Assembly (NCBI GenBank): GCA_016719485.1
Contig: JADJZB010000008.1
Location: 1 to 64,000 of the forward strand
Direction of reading: 5' to 3'
Length of the DNA stretch: 64,000 bases
Source of the DNA: Holophagales bacterium
GTDB lineage: Bacteria > Acidobacteriota > Thermoanaerobaculia > UBA5066
This document shows, piece by piece, positions 33,737 through 42,404 of the stretch (the stretch's first letter is position 1; the number at the start of each line of letters is the position of its first letter). Under the pieces are notes generated by a model. It did no database searches. It saw nothing but the letters and a program-made list of their open reading frames with translations, and had not been told where the DNA came from. The position numbers and the translations under genes are program-made.

Positions 33737-34489
33737 TCAGCGCGAGTCGTAGATCCTGCAGCCGGGCAGCTCGATCGCCGAGAGGAAGCCCCCCATCCCG
33801 GCGCCGGTGTCGATGCCGGCGAGGCCACCCGTGAGGAAGACGTCGAGCGGGTCATTGGGGGTGAAGGTCGAGTTCTCCTGCGGCAGCCGCTTCACCGGCG
33901 TGTGGCCGAAGACGACGCGCTTGCCGGCGTAGCTCTGGTAGAAGGTCCGGCTCCTCTGCCAGAGGAGCGGCCTCGGGTCCTTCACTTCCGACGGGTGGAG
34001 CCAGCGTTCCCCTTCGAACGGCAGGCCCGCGTGGACGTAGATGGCGTGCTCGTCCTCGTGGAAGTAGGCCAGGGTCTTCATCCACTCCACGACGTCGGCC
34101 GGAAAGAAGGTGCCCATCGCCATCGCGCGCATCTCGTCGGCCGTCGGGTCCTCCTCCCGCTCGGGAGGAAGGCCTCCGGTGAACGAGCGGTAGGTCATGT
34201 AGCAGCCGTTCCCGCGGGGAAGGACGAACTCGGGCGCGCCCTCGCGGCACGCCTTCAGCCAGGCGTCCTCGTGGTTTCCGCGAAGGAGGACGACGCGGGC
34301 CGCGGTTTCCTTCTGCAGCGCGCGCACCCGGCGGACGACCCCGGCCGGGTCCGGGCCCCGATCGACGTAGTCGCCGACGAACAGGAGCGTGTCGCCCGCG
34401 CCGAGGACCGGCAGGCGCGACAGCAGCGTCTCGAGGCCCTTCAGGTCCCCGTGCACGTCTCCGATCGCAATCGTTCTTCCGGCCGCCAT
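33737..34489 (-). CDS. PPP-family metallophosphatase (calcineurin-like)
   Basis: 250 residues from ATG 34489 with AGGGAG ahead. All three signature motifs of bacterial PPP Ser/Thr phosphatases are intact: GDVHGD (10-15), GDYVDRG and RGNHED, with the later metal His in YVHAGLPF and VFGHTPVK. It would dephosphorylate proteins or diadenosine polyphosphates; given the Ser/Thr kinases in this window a protein substrate is plausible. Cytosolic. Divergent from the S9 peptidase gene. Confidence 0.92.
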   Translation of the reverse strand: MAAGRTIAIGDVHGDLKGLETLLSRLPVLGAGDTLLFVGDYVDRGPDPAGVVRRVRALQKETAARVVLLRGNHEDAWLKACREGAPEFVLPRGNGCYMTYRSFTGGLPPEREEDPTADEMRAMAMGTFFPADVVEWMKTLAYFHEDEHAIYVHAGLPFEGERWLHPSEVKDPRPLLWQRSRTFYQSYAGKRVVFGHTPVKRLPQENSTFTPNDPLDVFLTGGLAGIDTGAGMGGFLSAIELPGCRIYDSR

Positions 34490-34610
34490 CGTCGCTCCCT
34501 GGCGCGGACGATACCGGAGGATGGGAACAGGAGCACGCGGGGTCCCGGCGGCCTGATAACCTGACCTGTCGGGCTGGCCCGCCGGGGGCCCACCACATTC
34601 GGAGGCGACG

Positions 34611-35642
34611 ATGCGCGTTCGGGCCGGAGTCCTGCTTCTTCTCCTGACCCTTCTCCCCTCCCTCTCGCGCGCCGCCGAGGCGCCGGGCGCCGAAGAACGG
34701 CTGAAGGCCCTCGAGGCGAAGCTGACGGACCTGGAGTTCCAGCTGGACCAGGTTCGGAAGTCCAGCGACGACGCCCTCTTCTGGCTTCGTCTCTCCGACG
34801 TGGCCGAGGTCGACAAGGTCTCGATCGCCGGCCCGCCGAACCCGCGCGGGACGGCGCGCTACGGCATCGCGAACGAGCGCCACCCGATGCGCTTCGCCCA
34901 GTACGTCTTCGCGCCGAAGAAGCGCGAGGCCGGCCGCAAGTACCCCGTCGTCGTCCTGCCCCACGGGGGGGTTCACGGCGACTTCGGCACGTACCACGTC
35001 CACATCGTGAAGGAGATGCTCGCGAAGGGGTGGGTCGTCCTCGCCCCCGAGTACCGCGGATCGACCGGGTACGGGAAGGGCTTCTACGACGCGATCGACT
35101 ACGGCGGCCTCGAGGTGGACGACGTCGTGGCCGGCCTGGATTGGGCCGTCGCCGACCTGCCCTACGTCGACGGTTCCCGCGCGGCGATCGCCGGCTGGAG
35201 CCACGGCGGCCTGATCGCCCTGCTTGCCGTGATGCACCACCCGGAGAAGTTCCGGGCGGCCTACGCTGGCGTGCCGGTCACCGACCTCGTGACGCGCCTC
35301 GGCTACCACGAGCAGTCGTACGAGGACCTCTTCGCGGCGAAGGGCCACGTCGGCAAGAAGGTCGTCGAGGACGTCGACGAGTACCGCAGGCGAAGCCCCG
35401 TCTTCTGGGCCTCAAAGCTGAAGACGCCGCTCCTGATCCACGCCACGACGAACGACCGCGACGTGAACGTGCTCGAGACGGAGAACCTGGTCAACGCCCT
35501 GAAGGCGGAAGGGAAGAAGTTCGAGGTCCGGATCTACAAGGACGCCCCGGCCGGGCACTCCTTCAACCGGATCGACACGCCGTTCGCGAAGGAGTCGCGC
35601 AGGGAGATCTGGGACTTCCTCGAGAAGCACCTCGGGAATTGA
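34611..35642 (+). CDS. Exported S9-type peptidase/alpha-beta hydrolase
   Basis: 343 residues from ATG 34611 with a signal peptide (VLLLLLTLLPSLSRAA). A short coiled coil (ERLKALEAKLTDLEFQLDQVRKS) leads into a catalytic domain: VVVLPHGGVHGD, LAPEYRGSTGYGKGFY (prolyl-oligopeptidase style), nucleophile GWSHGG, acid in TTNDRDVN and His in AGHSFNR. There is no beta-propeller, so it is a single-domain enzyme that could be a peptidase or esterase. Stand-alone gene; the next start is 50 bases on. Confidence 0.85.
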   Translation: MRVRAGVLLLLLTLLPSLSRAAEAPGAEERLKALEAKLTDLEFQLDQVRKSSDDALFWLRLSDVAEVDKVSIAGPPNPRGTARYGIANERHPMRFAQYVFAPKKREAGRKYPVVVLPHGGVHGDFGTYHVHIVKEMLAKGWVVLAPEYRGSTGYGKGFYDAIDYGGLEVDDVVAGLDWAVADLPYVDGSRAAIAGWSHGGLIALLAVMHHPEKFRAAYAGVPVTDLVTRLGYHEQSYEDLFAAKGHVGKKVVEDVDEYRRRSPVFWASKLKTPLLIHATTNDRDVNVLETENLVNALKAEGKKFEVRIYKDAPAGHSFNRIDTPFAKESRREIWDFLEKHLGN

Positions 35643-35691
35643 AGCCCCTCCGCTAGACTGAGCGACGGAATTCCCAAGCGGGGAGGTTGCG

Positions 35692-36102
35692 TTGGCCGGA
35701 ACAGGAATCTCGGTCGGAGGGTTTCTCGCACGTCTCCTCGCCGCGGGCGTGCTCGTCTTCGCGACCTACAACCCGACGGGGTACTCCTTCGCCCACTGGG
35801 TCCGCCAGACCGGCGGCGGACCGCTCCCGCTGAAGGTCCTCGCCGGGATCTTTCTCGCGGCGGGCTGGCTCTTCTGCGTGAGATCGACGCTCCGGTCGCT
35901 CGGGCACGTCGGCACCGCGCTCGCCGCGGGCTTCTTCGGCGTCCTCATCTGGCTTTTCGTCGACCTGCAGGGCACCGACGTGAAGGGATCGGCGATCGCC
36001 TGGTTCGTCCTCTCGTGCCTCGCCGCAACGCTCGCCGTCGGCCTCTCGTTCTCCCTGGTGAAGCGCCGCGTCACCGGCCAGATCGACGACACCGAGGAGT
36101 GA
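35692..36102 (+). CDS. Small DUF6524-like membrane protein
   Basis: 136 residues from TTG 35692 with GGGGAGG ahead. Four hydrophobic helices: GGFLARLLAAGVLVF, LKVLAGIFLAAGWLFCV, HVGTALAAGFFGVLIWLFV and AIAWFVLSCLAATLAVGLSFSLV. The segment FATYNPTGYSFAHWV after helix one is the conserved mark I associate with DUF6524. Inner membrane, function unknown. Its 3' end carries the ribosome binding site of the ROK kinase that follows. Confidence 0.8.
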   Translation: MAGTGISVGGFLARLLAAGVLVFATYNPTGYSFAHWVRQTGGGPLPLKVLAGIFLAAGWLFCVRSTLRSLGHVGTALAAGFFGVLIWLFVDLQGTDVKGSAIAWFVLSCLAATLAVGLSFSLVKRRVTGQIDDTEE

Positions 36103-36106
36103 TCGG

Positions 36107-37024
36107 CTGAGGATCGGCATCGACCTCGGAGGGACGAAGACCGAGGCGCTGGCCCTGGGCGAGGCTGGCCGCGAGCTCCTTCGTCTGCGGCGCCCGACCC
36201 CGCCCGACTACGACGGCACGCTCGCCGCAATCGCCGGCCTCGTCGCCGAGGTCGAGACGACGCTCGGAGCGCGCGGAACGGTCGGCGTCGGGATGCCCGG
36301 AACGATCTCCCCCGCAACCGGCCTCGTGAAGAACGCGAACTCCACCTGGCTCCTCGGCCGCCCGCTCGGCACCGATCTCGCCCGCCTCCTCGGGCGCGAC
36401 GTCCGCCTCGCCAACGACGCGAACTGCTTCGCCCTCTCCGAGGCGAGCGACGGCGCGGCCGCCGGAGCCGCGTGCGTCTTCGGCGTCATCGTCGGGACGG
36501 GCACGGGCGGCGGAATCGTCGTGAACGGCCAGGTCCGCACCGGCCCGAACGCGGTCGCCGGCGAGTGGGGTCACAACCCGCTCCCGTGGGCCCGGGAGGA
36601 CGAGCAGCCCGGCCCCGCCTGCTGGTGCGGAAAGTACGGCTGCATCGAGACCTTCCTCTCCGGGCCGGGCCTGTCGCGCGATCATCTTGCGGCGACGGGC
36701 GAGGCGCGGAGCGCGGCCGAGCTCGCCGTCGCGGCCGCCACGGGTGACGCCGGCGCGACGGCCACTCTCACACGCCATACCCACCGGATGGCCCGCGCCC
36801 TCGCGAGCGTCATCAACGTCCTCGACCCCGACGTGATCGTCCTCGGCGGAGGACTCTCGAACCTTGCCTCGCTCTACGACGAGGTTCCCCGCCTCTGGGG
36901 ACGATGGGTATTCTCGGACCGCGTCGACACGCCGCTCCTCCCGCCCCGCTGGGGCGACTCCTCGGGCGTTCGCGGCGCCGCCTGGCTCTTCTGCGACGAC
37001 GAAGCTCCGGAGGTGCCGCGATGA
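36107..37024 (+). CDS. ROK-family sugar kinase, probably N-acetylglucosamine kinase
   Basis: 305 residues. No ATG, GTG or TTG lies in frame before the ATP loop; CTG 36107 gives the family-perfect start (L/M)RIGIDLGGTKTEAL with GGAG eight bases ahead, so I call a rare CTG start (an A-to-C sequence error is the alternative). Visible: phosphate site DLGGTKTE, VGMPG, ND-A-N-C-F, GVIVGTGTGGGIVV, GEWGHNPLP with zinc ligands C-W-C-G-K-Y-G-C-I-E. The last two favour NagK/Mak-type kinases. It overlaps the SIS gene by ATGA, and the pair would feed amino sugars into glycolysis. Confidence 0.85.
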   Translation: MRIGIDLGGTKTEALALGEAGRELLRLRRPTPPDYDGTLAAIAGLVAEVETTLGARGTVGVGMPGTISPATGLVKNANSTWLLGRPLGTDLARLLGRDVRLANDANCFALSEASDGAAAGAACVFGVIVGTGTGGGIVVNGQVRTGPNAVAGEWGHNPLPWAREDEQPGPACWCGKYGCIETFLSGPGLSRDHLAATGEARSAAELAVAAATGDAGATATLTRHTHRMARALASVINVLDPDVIVLGGGLSNLASLYDEVPRLWGRWVFSDRVDTPLLPPRWGDSSGVRGAAWLFCDDEAPEVPR

Positions 37025-38046
37025 AACGCTCGCGTCTTCGCGCCGAGATCGGCGAACAGCCCGACGTCCTGACGCGCCTCCTCGTCCGCGAGGGCGCGAA
37101 TGTCCGGCGGATCGCACGCGGCCTCTCGCGCCACGACCTGCGCTTCGTCCTGATCGCCGCGCGCGGCACGTCCGACAACGCCGCCCGCTACGCGCAGTAC
37201 GCCCTCGGCCTGACCTGCCGTCTGCCGGTCGCGCTTGCCGGTCCGTCTCTCGTCACGCTGTACGACAGTCCCCCGAAACTCAAGGGCGCGCTCGTCGTCG
37301 GCATCTCGCAGTCGGGCCGCTCACCCGACGTCGTCGAGACGATCGCCGCCGCCCGCTCAGCGGGATCCCCGACCCTCGCCATCGTGAACGACCCCGAGAG
37401 TCCGCTCGCCCGAGCGGCGGCCGAGGTGATCCCGCTCCACGCCGGCGAGGAGAAGAGCATCGCGGCGACGAAGACCTACACCGCCCAGCTCCTGGCCGTC
37501 GCGCTCCTGGCCTCCGCCCTGTCGTCCTCGCGGCGCTTCGCCGAAGGGCTCGGGGCCCTCCCCGACGCCGTCGCGGACACCCTCGGCGTCGAGGCCGCCG
37601 CCCGGCGCGCCGCCGCCCGGCTGGCGCACGCGTCGCGCCTCGTCGTCCTGTCGCGCGGCCTGAACTACCCGACGGCCCACGAGATCGCCCTCAAGCTGAA
37701 GGAGCTCGCGCTCCTCGACGCGGAAGCCCTCTCGGGCGCCGACTTCATGCACGGCCCAATCGCCCTCGCCGGTCCGAAACTCCCTACGATCGTCGTCTCG
37801 CCTCCCGGCACGGCAACCGAGGCCGATCTCGCCGCGCTGGCCGCCGAGCTGAGGCGGCGCGGGAGCCCGGTCCTCCTCATCGGCCCCGCCGGGCGCGGGT
37901 CTCTGCCGGTCCCACGCCTCCCCGAGCTCCTTTCGCCCATCGTCGCCGTCGTTCCCGGGCAGCTTCTCGCCTTCCACGCGGCCCGCGCGCGCGGCCTCGA
38001 TCCCGACGCTCCGCGCGGCCTTTCGAAGGTGACGGAGACCCGTTGA
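37021..38046 (+). CDS. SIS-domain protein, GlmS-isomerase-like (likely glucosamine-6-phosphate deaminase, NagB-II)
   Basis: 341 residues from ATG 37021, overlapping the kinase stop. Two SIS domains as in the isomerase half of GlmS: AARGTSDNAARYAQYAL, GISQSGRSPDVVET, IVNDPESPLARAA, then EEKSIAATKTYTAQL and LSRGLNYPTAHEIALKLKELALLDAEALSGADFMHGPIAL. The glutaminase domain is missing, so it should run the deaminase/isomerase reaction GlcN6P to Fru6P plus ammonia. With the ROK kinase it makes a GlcNAc or GlcN utilisation pair; a deacetylase gene is not in the window. Confidence 0.88.
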   Translation: MKRSRLRAEIGEQPDVLTRLLVREGANVRRIARGLSRHDLRFVLIAARGTSDNAARYAQYALGLTCRLPVALAGPSLVTLYDSPPKLKGALVVGISQSGRSPDVVETIAAARSAGSPTLAIVNDPESPLARAAAEVIPLHAGEEKSIAATKTYTAQLLAVALLASALSSSRRFAEGLGALPDAVADTLGVEAAARRAAARLAHASRLVVLSRGLNYPTAHEIALKLKELALLDAEALSGADFMHGPIALAGPKLPTIVVSPPGTATEADLAALAAELRRRGSPVLLIGPAGRGSLPVPRLPELLSPIVAVVPGQLLAFHAARARGLDPDAPRGLSKVTETR

Positions 38047-38114
38047 CGGCGTCGAGGAGTAAGCTTTCCAGTCCGAGCTGGTTCGCGGAAACGAACGCTC
38101 GAAGGAGACATGGA

Positions 38115-38732
38115 ATGAAGAAGACCTTCGCCCTGCTCGCATGCGTGCTGCTGGTGGCCGGCCTCGCCGCCTGCAACACCGACAAGGCCCCCGCCGACCT
38201 CGCCATCAAGGCCGCCGACGACGCGATCACCGCGGTGGCGCCCGAGGCCGAGAAGTACGTCCCGGATCAGCTCACCGCTGCCAAGGACGCGCTCGCCGCC
38301 GCCAAGGACAAGTTCGCCAAGGGCCAGTACAAGGAAGCCCTCGCGGCCGGCACCGAGCTCGCCAACACGGCCAAGGACCTCGTGGCCGCCACCGCCGCGA
38401 AGAAGGACGAGCTGACGAAGGCCTGGAACGACCTCGCCGCCTCCCTCCCGCAGACCGTCGCGTCGATCCAGGCGAAGATCGAAGAGTTCGGCAAGGCCAA
38501 GAAGCTCCCCAAGGGGATGGACAAGGCGAAGCTGGCCCAGGCCCAGGAAGGCCTCGCCGGAATCACGAAGGCGTGGGACGAGGCGTCCGCCGCCTTCACT
38601 GCCGGCAACCTCGGCGAAGCGCTCGGCAGGGCGAGCACCCTGAAGGACAAGGGCGCCGAAGTGATGGCGCTCCTCGGCATGGCCCCGGCCGCCGCTCCGG
38701 CGGAAGCCCCGGCCGCCGCCCCCGCAAAGTAA
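38115..38732 (+). CDS. Ala/Lys-rich helical lipoprotein
   Basis: 205 residues from ATG 38115 with GAAGGAG ahead. Lipobox VAGLAAC puts the lipid on Cys 20. The mature chain is almost all helix with coiled-coil repeats (DQLTAAKDALAAAKDKFAKGQYKEALAAGTELANTAKDLVAATAAKKDEL) and a Pro/Ala tail. It resembles DUF4398-like periplasmic helical lipoproteins. Codon choice is extremely biased to C/G thirds and a strong hairpin follows, both signs of an abundant protein. Probably structural in the envelope; exact role unknown. Confidence 0.82.
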   Translation: MKKTFALLACVLLVAGLAACNTDKAPADLAIKAADDAITAVAPEAEKYVPDQLTAAKDALAAAKDKFAKGQYKEALAAGTELANTAKDLVAATAAKKDELTKAWNDLAASLPQTVASIQAKIEEFGKAKKLPKGMDKAKLAQAQEGLAGITKAWDEASAAFTAGNLGEALGRASTLKDKGAEVMALLGMAPAAAPAEAPAAAPAK

Positions 38733-38766
38733 CAAGCCCTTCCGTCAACGCGCCACGTGCGGCGCT

Positions 38767-38795
38767 CCACGGCCCCGGATCTTCCGGGGCCGTGG
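38767..38795 (+). terminator. Strong terminator after the lipoprotein gene
   Basis: Perfect 13-base stem (38767-38779 with 38783-38795) and 3-base loop TCT, followed by CATTTCT, 34 bases after the lipoprotein stop. The longest perfect hairpin I found at a gene end in this window. Confidence 0.8.
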
Positions 38796-39502
38796 CATTT
38801 CTGAACCCGGAACGGGGAGGGGACCGTAGAGACCGGGGGGGGCCGGGGGGGTCGGGGGAACCGAGAGCCGCGCCAAGCCATCTCATCTTGCCGCTCGAGT
38901 CGCGGATGGGAGGGGTGTCCCACGGCGGCGCTCGCCGGGGGGCCTGAGCTTCGCGCGGCCCCCCGGGCCCCCCACCGTTATTCCGATCACTTTTCTCGCG
39001 CAGGCATCGTTCTCGTTGCACGCGCGCTCGCCTGATCCGGCGGCCTGCTCGCGGTGCCGTGCGGGGCCCCGCGCGTGCTCGGACGCCGCTCGCGGGACAC
39101 CCCTCCCACCCGCTCAGATCCCCGGCAAATCAGCACCTCGAGCGAGTCCGCTCTTGAACGACAGACTCCGTAGAGTGTAGAGCGTAGACCAGACCCCAGG
39201 GTTATTTTCGATCTCTGAAGCTCGCCGGCCGCGGGAGGGGCGGTGCGTCTCGCGAGCCGACCTCGAGCACGACCGGGGACCCGCTCGAATTCGCGAGGAC
39301 CGGGCGGGGATCAAGCCCGCGCGCGTGTTTGACGAGCGAAGCGAGGAGTTCGCGCGGGCGCCCCGCCCGGCCGCAGCGGATTCGGAAGCGGGTCGGGCGC
39401 GCGCAGCGGCGGCCGTGAGACGTACCGCACCGCACGCGGCCCCTTGCCGAAGCGACGAGACGTTGAAGTTGGATGTCTCCCGGTCCCGGTCCCAGTCCCG
39501 TC
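38796..39502. other. Gene-free G/C-rich stretch with a 15-base inverted repeat
   Basis: About 700 bases with no convincing gene on either strand. It contains short G runs near 38836-38858, C/G runs near 38935-38976, and two exact inverted 15-mers (TGGGAGGGGTGTCCC at 38907-38921 and its complement at 39094-39108) that enclose 172 bases. Between 39170 and 39200 composition drops (TAGAGTGTAGAGCGTAGACC), which might be a promoter or RNA start on either strand. No transposase is seen. Confidence 0.5.
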
Positions 39503-40252
39503 TCAGAGGGCGCGGATCTCGACCCCCGCTTCACGGAGCCGCGCGGCGATGGCCCTCGCGAAGTCGACCGCGCCCGGGGTGTCGGAGTGGAGACAGAGCG
39601 TCCTCGCGTCGACGGCGACGATCTCGCCGCTCGACGCGACGACCTCGCCGCGGGCGGCGATCGAGACCGCCTGCCCGGCCGCTTCTTCTGCCGTCGCCTT
39701 CAGCGCGCCGGGCCTCCCGCGCGGCGTCAGGGTTCCGTCGGGCTCGTAGCCGCGGTCGGCGAAAGCCTCGCCCGCGAAAGGGAACCCTTCTTCGGAAAAG
39801 CCCTGGAGCATCACCGAGCCGGCGAGGCCGACGAGGACGACGCCCGGGGCGACGCGCGCGACGCCTTCGGCGATCGCCCGCGCGAGGGCCTCGTCCTTCG
39901 CCGCTGCGTTGTAGAGGGCTCCGTGCGGCTTGACGTGCGCGAGCCGCGCTCCGCAGCGCTGCGCCACGACGAGGAACGCCGCCACCTGGCCGGCGACGGC
40001 GGCGGAGACCTCTTCCAGGGAGATCCTCATCGTCCGCCGGCCGAATCCCTCGCGGTCGGGGTAGGACGGGTGCGCCCCGACGGCGACGCCACGGGCGAGA
40101 GCCGCGCGGACGACCCGTTCCATCGACGCGGCATCTCCCGCGTGGCCGCCGCAGGCGACGTTGACGGACGTGACGACGTCGAGGAGGGCGTCCTCGACCT
40201 CGACCAGCTCCGGGCTCTCTCCGACGTCGGCGTTCAGGTCGATCGTCCTCAC
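39503..40252 (-). CDS. pxpA: 5-oxoprolinase subunit A (LamB/YcsF)
   Basis: 249 residues from GTG 40252, overlapping the transporter stop by GTGA. Family motifs are IDLNADVGES at the start, SVNVACGGHAGD, VGAHPSYPDREGFGRR and HVKPHGALYN. PxpA with PxpBC opens 5-oxoproline to glutamate at ATP cost in the cytosol. Last gene of a four-gene overlapping operon. Confidence 0.95.
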   Translation of the reverse strand: MRTIDLNADVGESPELVEVEDALLDVVTSVNVACGGHAGDAASMERVVRAALARGVAVGAHPSYPDREGFGRRTMRISLEEVSAAVAGQVAAFLVVAQRCGARLAHVKPHGALYNAAAKDEALARAIAEGVARVAPGVVLVGLAGSVMLQGFSEEGFPFAGEAFADRGYEPDGTLTPRGRPGALKATAEEAAGQAVSIAARGEVVASSGEIVAVDARTLCLHSDTPGAVDFARAIAARLREAGVEIRAL

Positions 40253-41475
40253 GCGAGCTCCTGCCCCTTCGTCTCCGGAAGGAATCGCATGAGGAAGGCC
40301 CCGGCGACGTAGAAGGCCGCCGTCAGGGCGAGGGCGCTCCCGATGCCGTGCCGGTCGGCGAGGGCCCCGATCGTGAACGGCGCCAGGGCGCTCACCGCGC
40401 GCCCCGCGTTGTAGCAGAAGCCCTGCGCGGCGCCTCGCACCGCCGACGGGAACAGCTCGGCCAGGAGCGCGCCGAAGACCGAGAAGTAGCCGTGCCCGAG
40501 GTAGCCGACGAGCGGGGCGAGAAGGAGGATCGCCGCTTCCGAGCGCGCGAAGAGGCCGAAGGCGGGGACGACGACCGCCGCGCCGAGAACGAAGGCGAGG
40601 AAGACGGGCCGCCGGCCGAACCGGTCGGCGAGGAATCCGAACGTCGTGTAGCCGAGGAAGGCCCCCGCCTGCATCGCGACGATGAAGCCGGTCGACCGGA
40701 CGAGGCCGAGCCCCGCGCCGCCGGCCGCCGCGGGCGCGGCGAGGAAGCTCGGGATCCAGGTGAAGAGCCCCCAGTAGGCGAAGAGAAGCGCCGTGGAGAG
40801 CGACGTCGCGGCGACGACGCGGCCGAGGAGCGGAGGACGCAGGAGGATGGAGAGGCCGGGCCCGCCTCTCGTGCGGACGCCGCGCTCTCTCCAGATCGCC
40901 GGCTCCGGCACGCGCCACCTCACCCAGACCGCGAGCAGGCCGGGAAGGACTCCGAGGACGAAGAGCGGCCGCCAGCCGAAGCTCGGGATGACGACGGCGG
41001 CGAGGACCGCCGCCAGGATGTAGCCGATGGCCCATCCCGACTGCATCAGGCCGATCGCCTTTCCCCGGTGCGCGGCGGGCCAGGTCTCGGCGACGAGGAC
41101 CGAGCCCGCCGACCACTCCGCCCCGAGGCCGAGGCCGACGAGGGCGCGCCAGAGCGCCAGCTCGGCGACGGTGCGGGCGGTCGCCGTCGCGCCGGTGAAG
41201 AGGGCGTAGGCGAGGATGGAGAGGACGAGGATGCGCGCCCGGCCGAACCGGTCGGCGAGGATCCCCGCGCCGATTCCGCCGACCGCGGAGGCGATGAGCG
41301 TGACCGACGCGAGAAGGCCCGCCTGCGCGCCGTCGAGGCCGAACTCCGCCCGGATCGCCGTCAGGGCGAACGCGTAGAGCATCACGTCCATCGCGTCGAG
41401 CATCCAGCCCGACGTCGCGGCGAGGAGGGCGCGCCGGGCCTCGGGCGAGGCCTCGCGAAGCCAGGCGAACCTCAC
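40249..41475 (-). CDS. MFS transporter, likely organic acid or oxoproline importer
   Basis: 408 residues from GTG 41475 (overlap GTGA with pxpC stop). Twelve helices. The metabolite:H+ symporter loop motif G-x-L-A-D-R-x-G-R occurs twice (GILADRFGRARIL and GFLADRFGRRPVF), and the chain has ATSGWMLDAMDVMLYAFAL as in aromatic/carboxylate porters. The position between pxpC and pxpA with overlaps on both sides makes 5-oxoproline the likely cargo, by inference. Confidence 0.88.
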   Translation of the reverse strand: MRFAWLREASPEARRALLAATSGWMLDAMDVMLYAFALTAIRAEFGLDGAQAGLLASVTLIASAVGGIGAGILADRFGRARILVLSILAYALFTGATATARTVAELALWRALVGLGLGAEWSAGSVLVAETWPAAHRGKAIGLMQSGWAIGYILAAVLAAVVIPSFGWRPLFVLGVLPGLLAVWVRWRVPEPAIWRERGVRTRGGPGLSILLRPPLLGRVVAATSLSTALLFAYWGLFTWIPSFLAAPAAAGGAGLGLVRSTGFIVAMQAGAFLGYTTFGFLADRFGRRPVFLAFVLGAAVVVPAFGLFARSEAAILLLAPLVGYLGHGYFSVFGALLAELFPSAVRGAAQGFCYNAGRAVSALAPFTIGALADRHGIGSALALTAAFYVAGAFLMRFLPETKGQELA

Positions 41476-42404
41476 GGCAGGAAGACTCCGGGTCGGTTGA
41501 TCCGTGCCTCGCGCTCGAGGATCCACCGGCGCGCCTCATCGAACGAGACCCGCGCGAAGCGGACCTCGTCGCCGGGACGGAGCTGGGCGAGGGCGGAGAG
41601 ATCGGCGGAGATCACGCTCGCAATCTTCGGATATCCGCCCGTCGAAGGGTGCTCGACGAGAAGGACGATCGGCAGCCCCCCTGCCGGGACCTGGACCGCC
41701 CCCGCGACGACCCCCTCCGTGACGAGCGACCGGGTGGGCGCCTCGAGCGGCTCACCCTCGAGCCGGACGCCGGTCCGGCTGGAGGAGGCAGAAACCCGGA
41801 AGGAGCAGGAGAAGAAGGTCGCGAGCGCTTTCGGTGAGAACCAGTGCTGTTGGGGTCCCGGCGTGACGCGCAGGAGGCGGCGCGGCCCGTTCCAGCGCGC
41901 GGCCGCGGCGTCGACGCTCAGGCCCCGCGGCGGGGCAAGGGGCGGTCCGATCGGGAGGAGGTCTCCGGCCGCCAGCGCACGCCCCAGGAGTCCCCCGAAA
42001 CCCGTCGCGACGTCGGTCGACCGGCTGCCGAGGACGTGCGGGACGTCGATTCCGCCGCGGACGCAGAGGTACCCGCGGGCGCCGGACACCGCACGCCCGA
42101 GGGTGAGTCGGCTGCCGGCGCGCACGCGGATCGCGCTCCACGCCGCGAGCTCTTCCCCGTCGAGCATCGCCGCGAACGGGGCCCCGGCCAGCACGACGAG
42201 CCCCTCGTCCTCGAAGACGAGCTCCGGACCTGCGAGCGTCGCCTCCAGGGCCGCCGCCCCTTCGTCGTTGCCGAGGAGGAGGTTCCCGAGGCGGAGCGCG
42301 TGCGCGTCGGCGGCCCCGCCCGGCGGAACGCCGAACGCACCGAGACCGGGGCGCCCGAGATCCTGGACGGTCGTCAGGAGCCCCGGCGAGAGGACGCGGA
42401 TCAT
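41472..42404 (-). CDS. pxpC: 5-oxoprolinase subunit C (biotin-dependent carboxylase-like domain)
   Basis: 310 residues from ATG 42404, overlapping the pxpB stop by ATGA. Signature IRVLSPGLLTTVQDLGRPGLGAFGVPPGGAADAHALRLGNLLLGND at the start, then ARGYLCVRGGIDVPHVLGSRSTDVATGFGG and the C-terminal VEHPSTGGYPKIASVISADLSALAQLRPGD. These are classic for KipA/PxpC. Forms the ATP-dependent oxoprolinase with PxpA and PxpB. Confidence 0.95.
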   Translation of the reverse strand: MIRVLSPGLLTTVQDLGRPGLGAFGVPPGGAADAHALRLGNLLLGNDEGAAALEATLAGPELVFEDEGLVVLAGAPFAAMLDGEELAAWSAIRVRAGSRLTLGRAVSGARGYLCVRGGIDVPHVLGSRSTDVATGFGGLLGRALAAGDLLPIGPPLAPPRGLSVDAAAARWNGPRRLLRVTPGPQQHWFSPKALATFFSCSFRVSASSSRTGVRLEGEPLEAPTRSLVTEGVVAGAVQVPAGGLPIVLLVEHPSTGGYPKIASVISADLSALAQLRPGDEVRFARVSFDEARRWILEREARINRPGVFLP

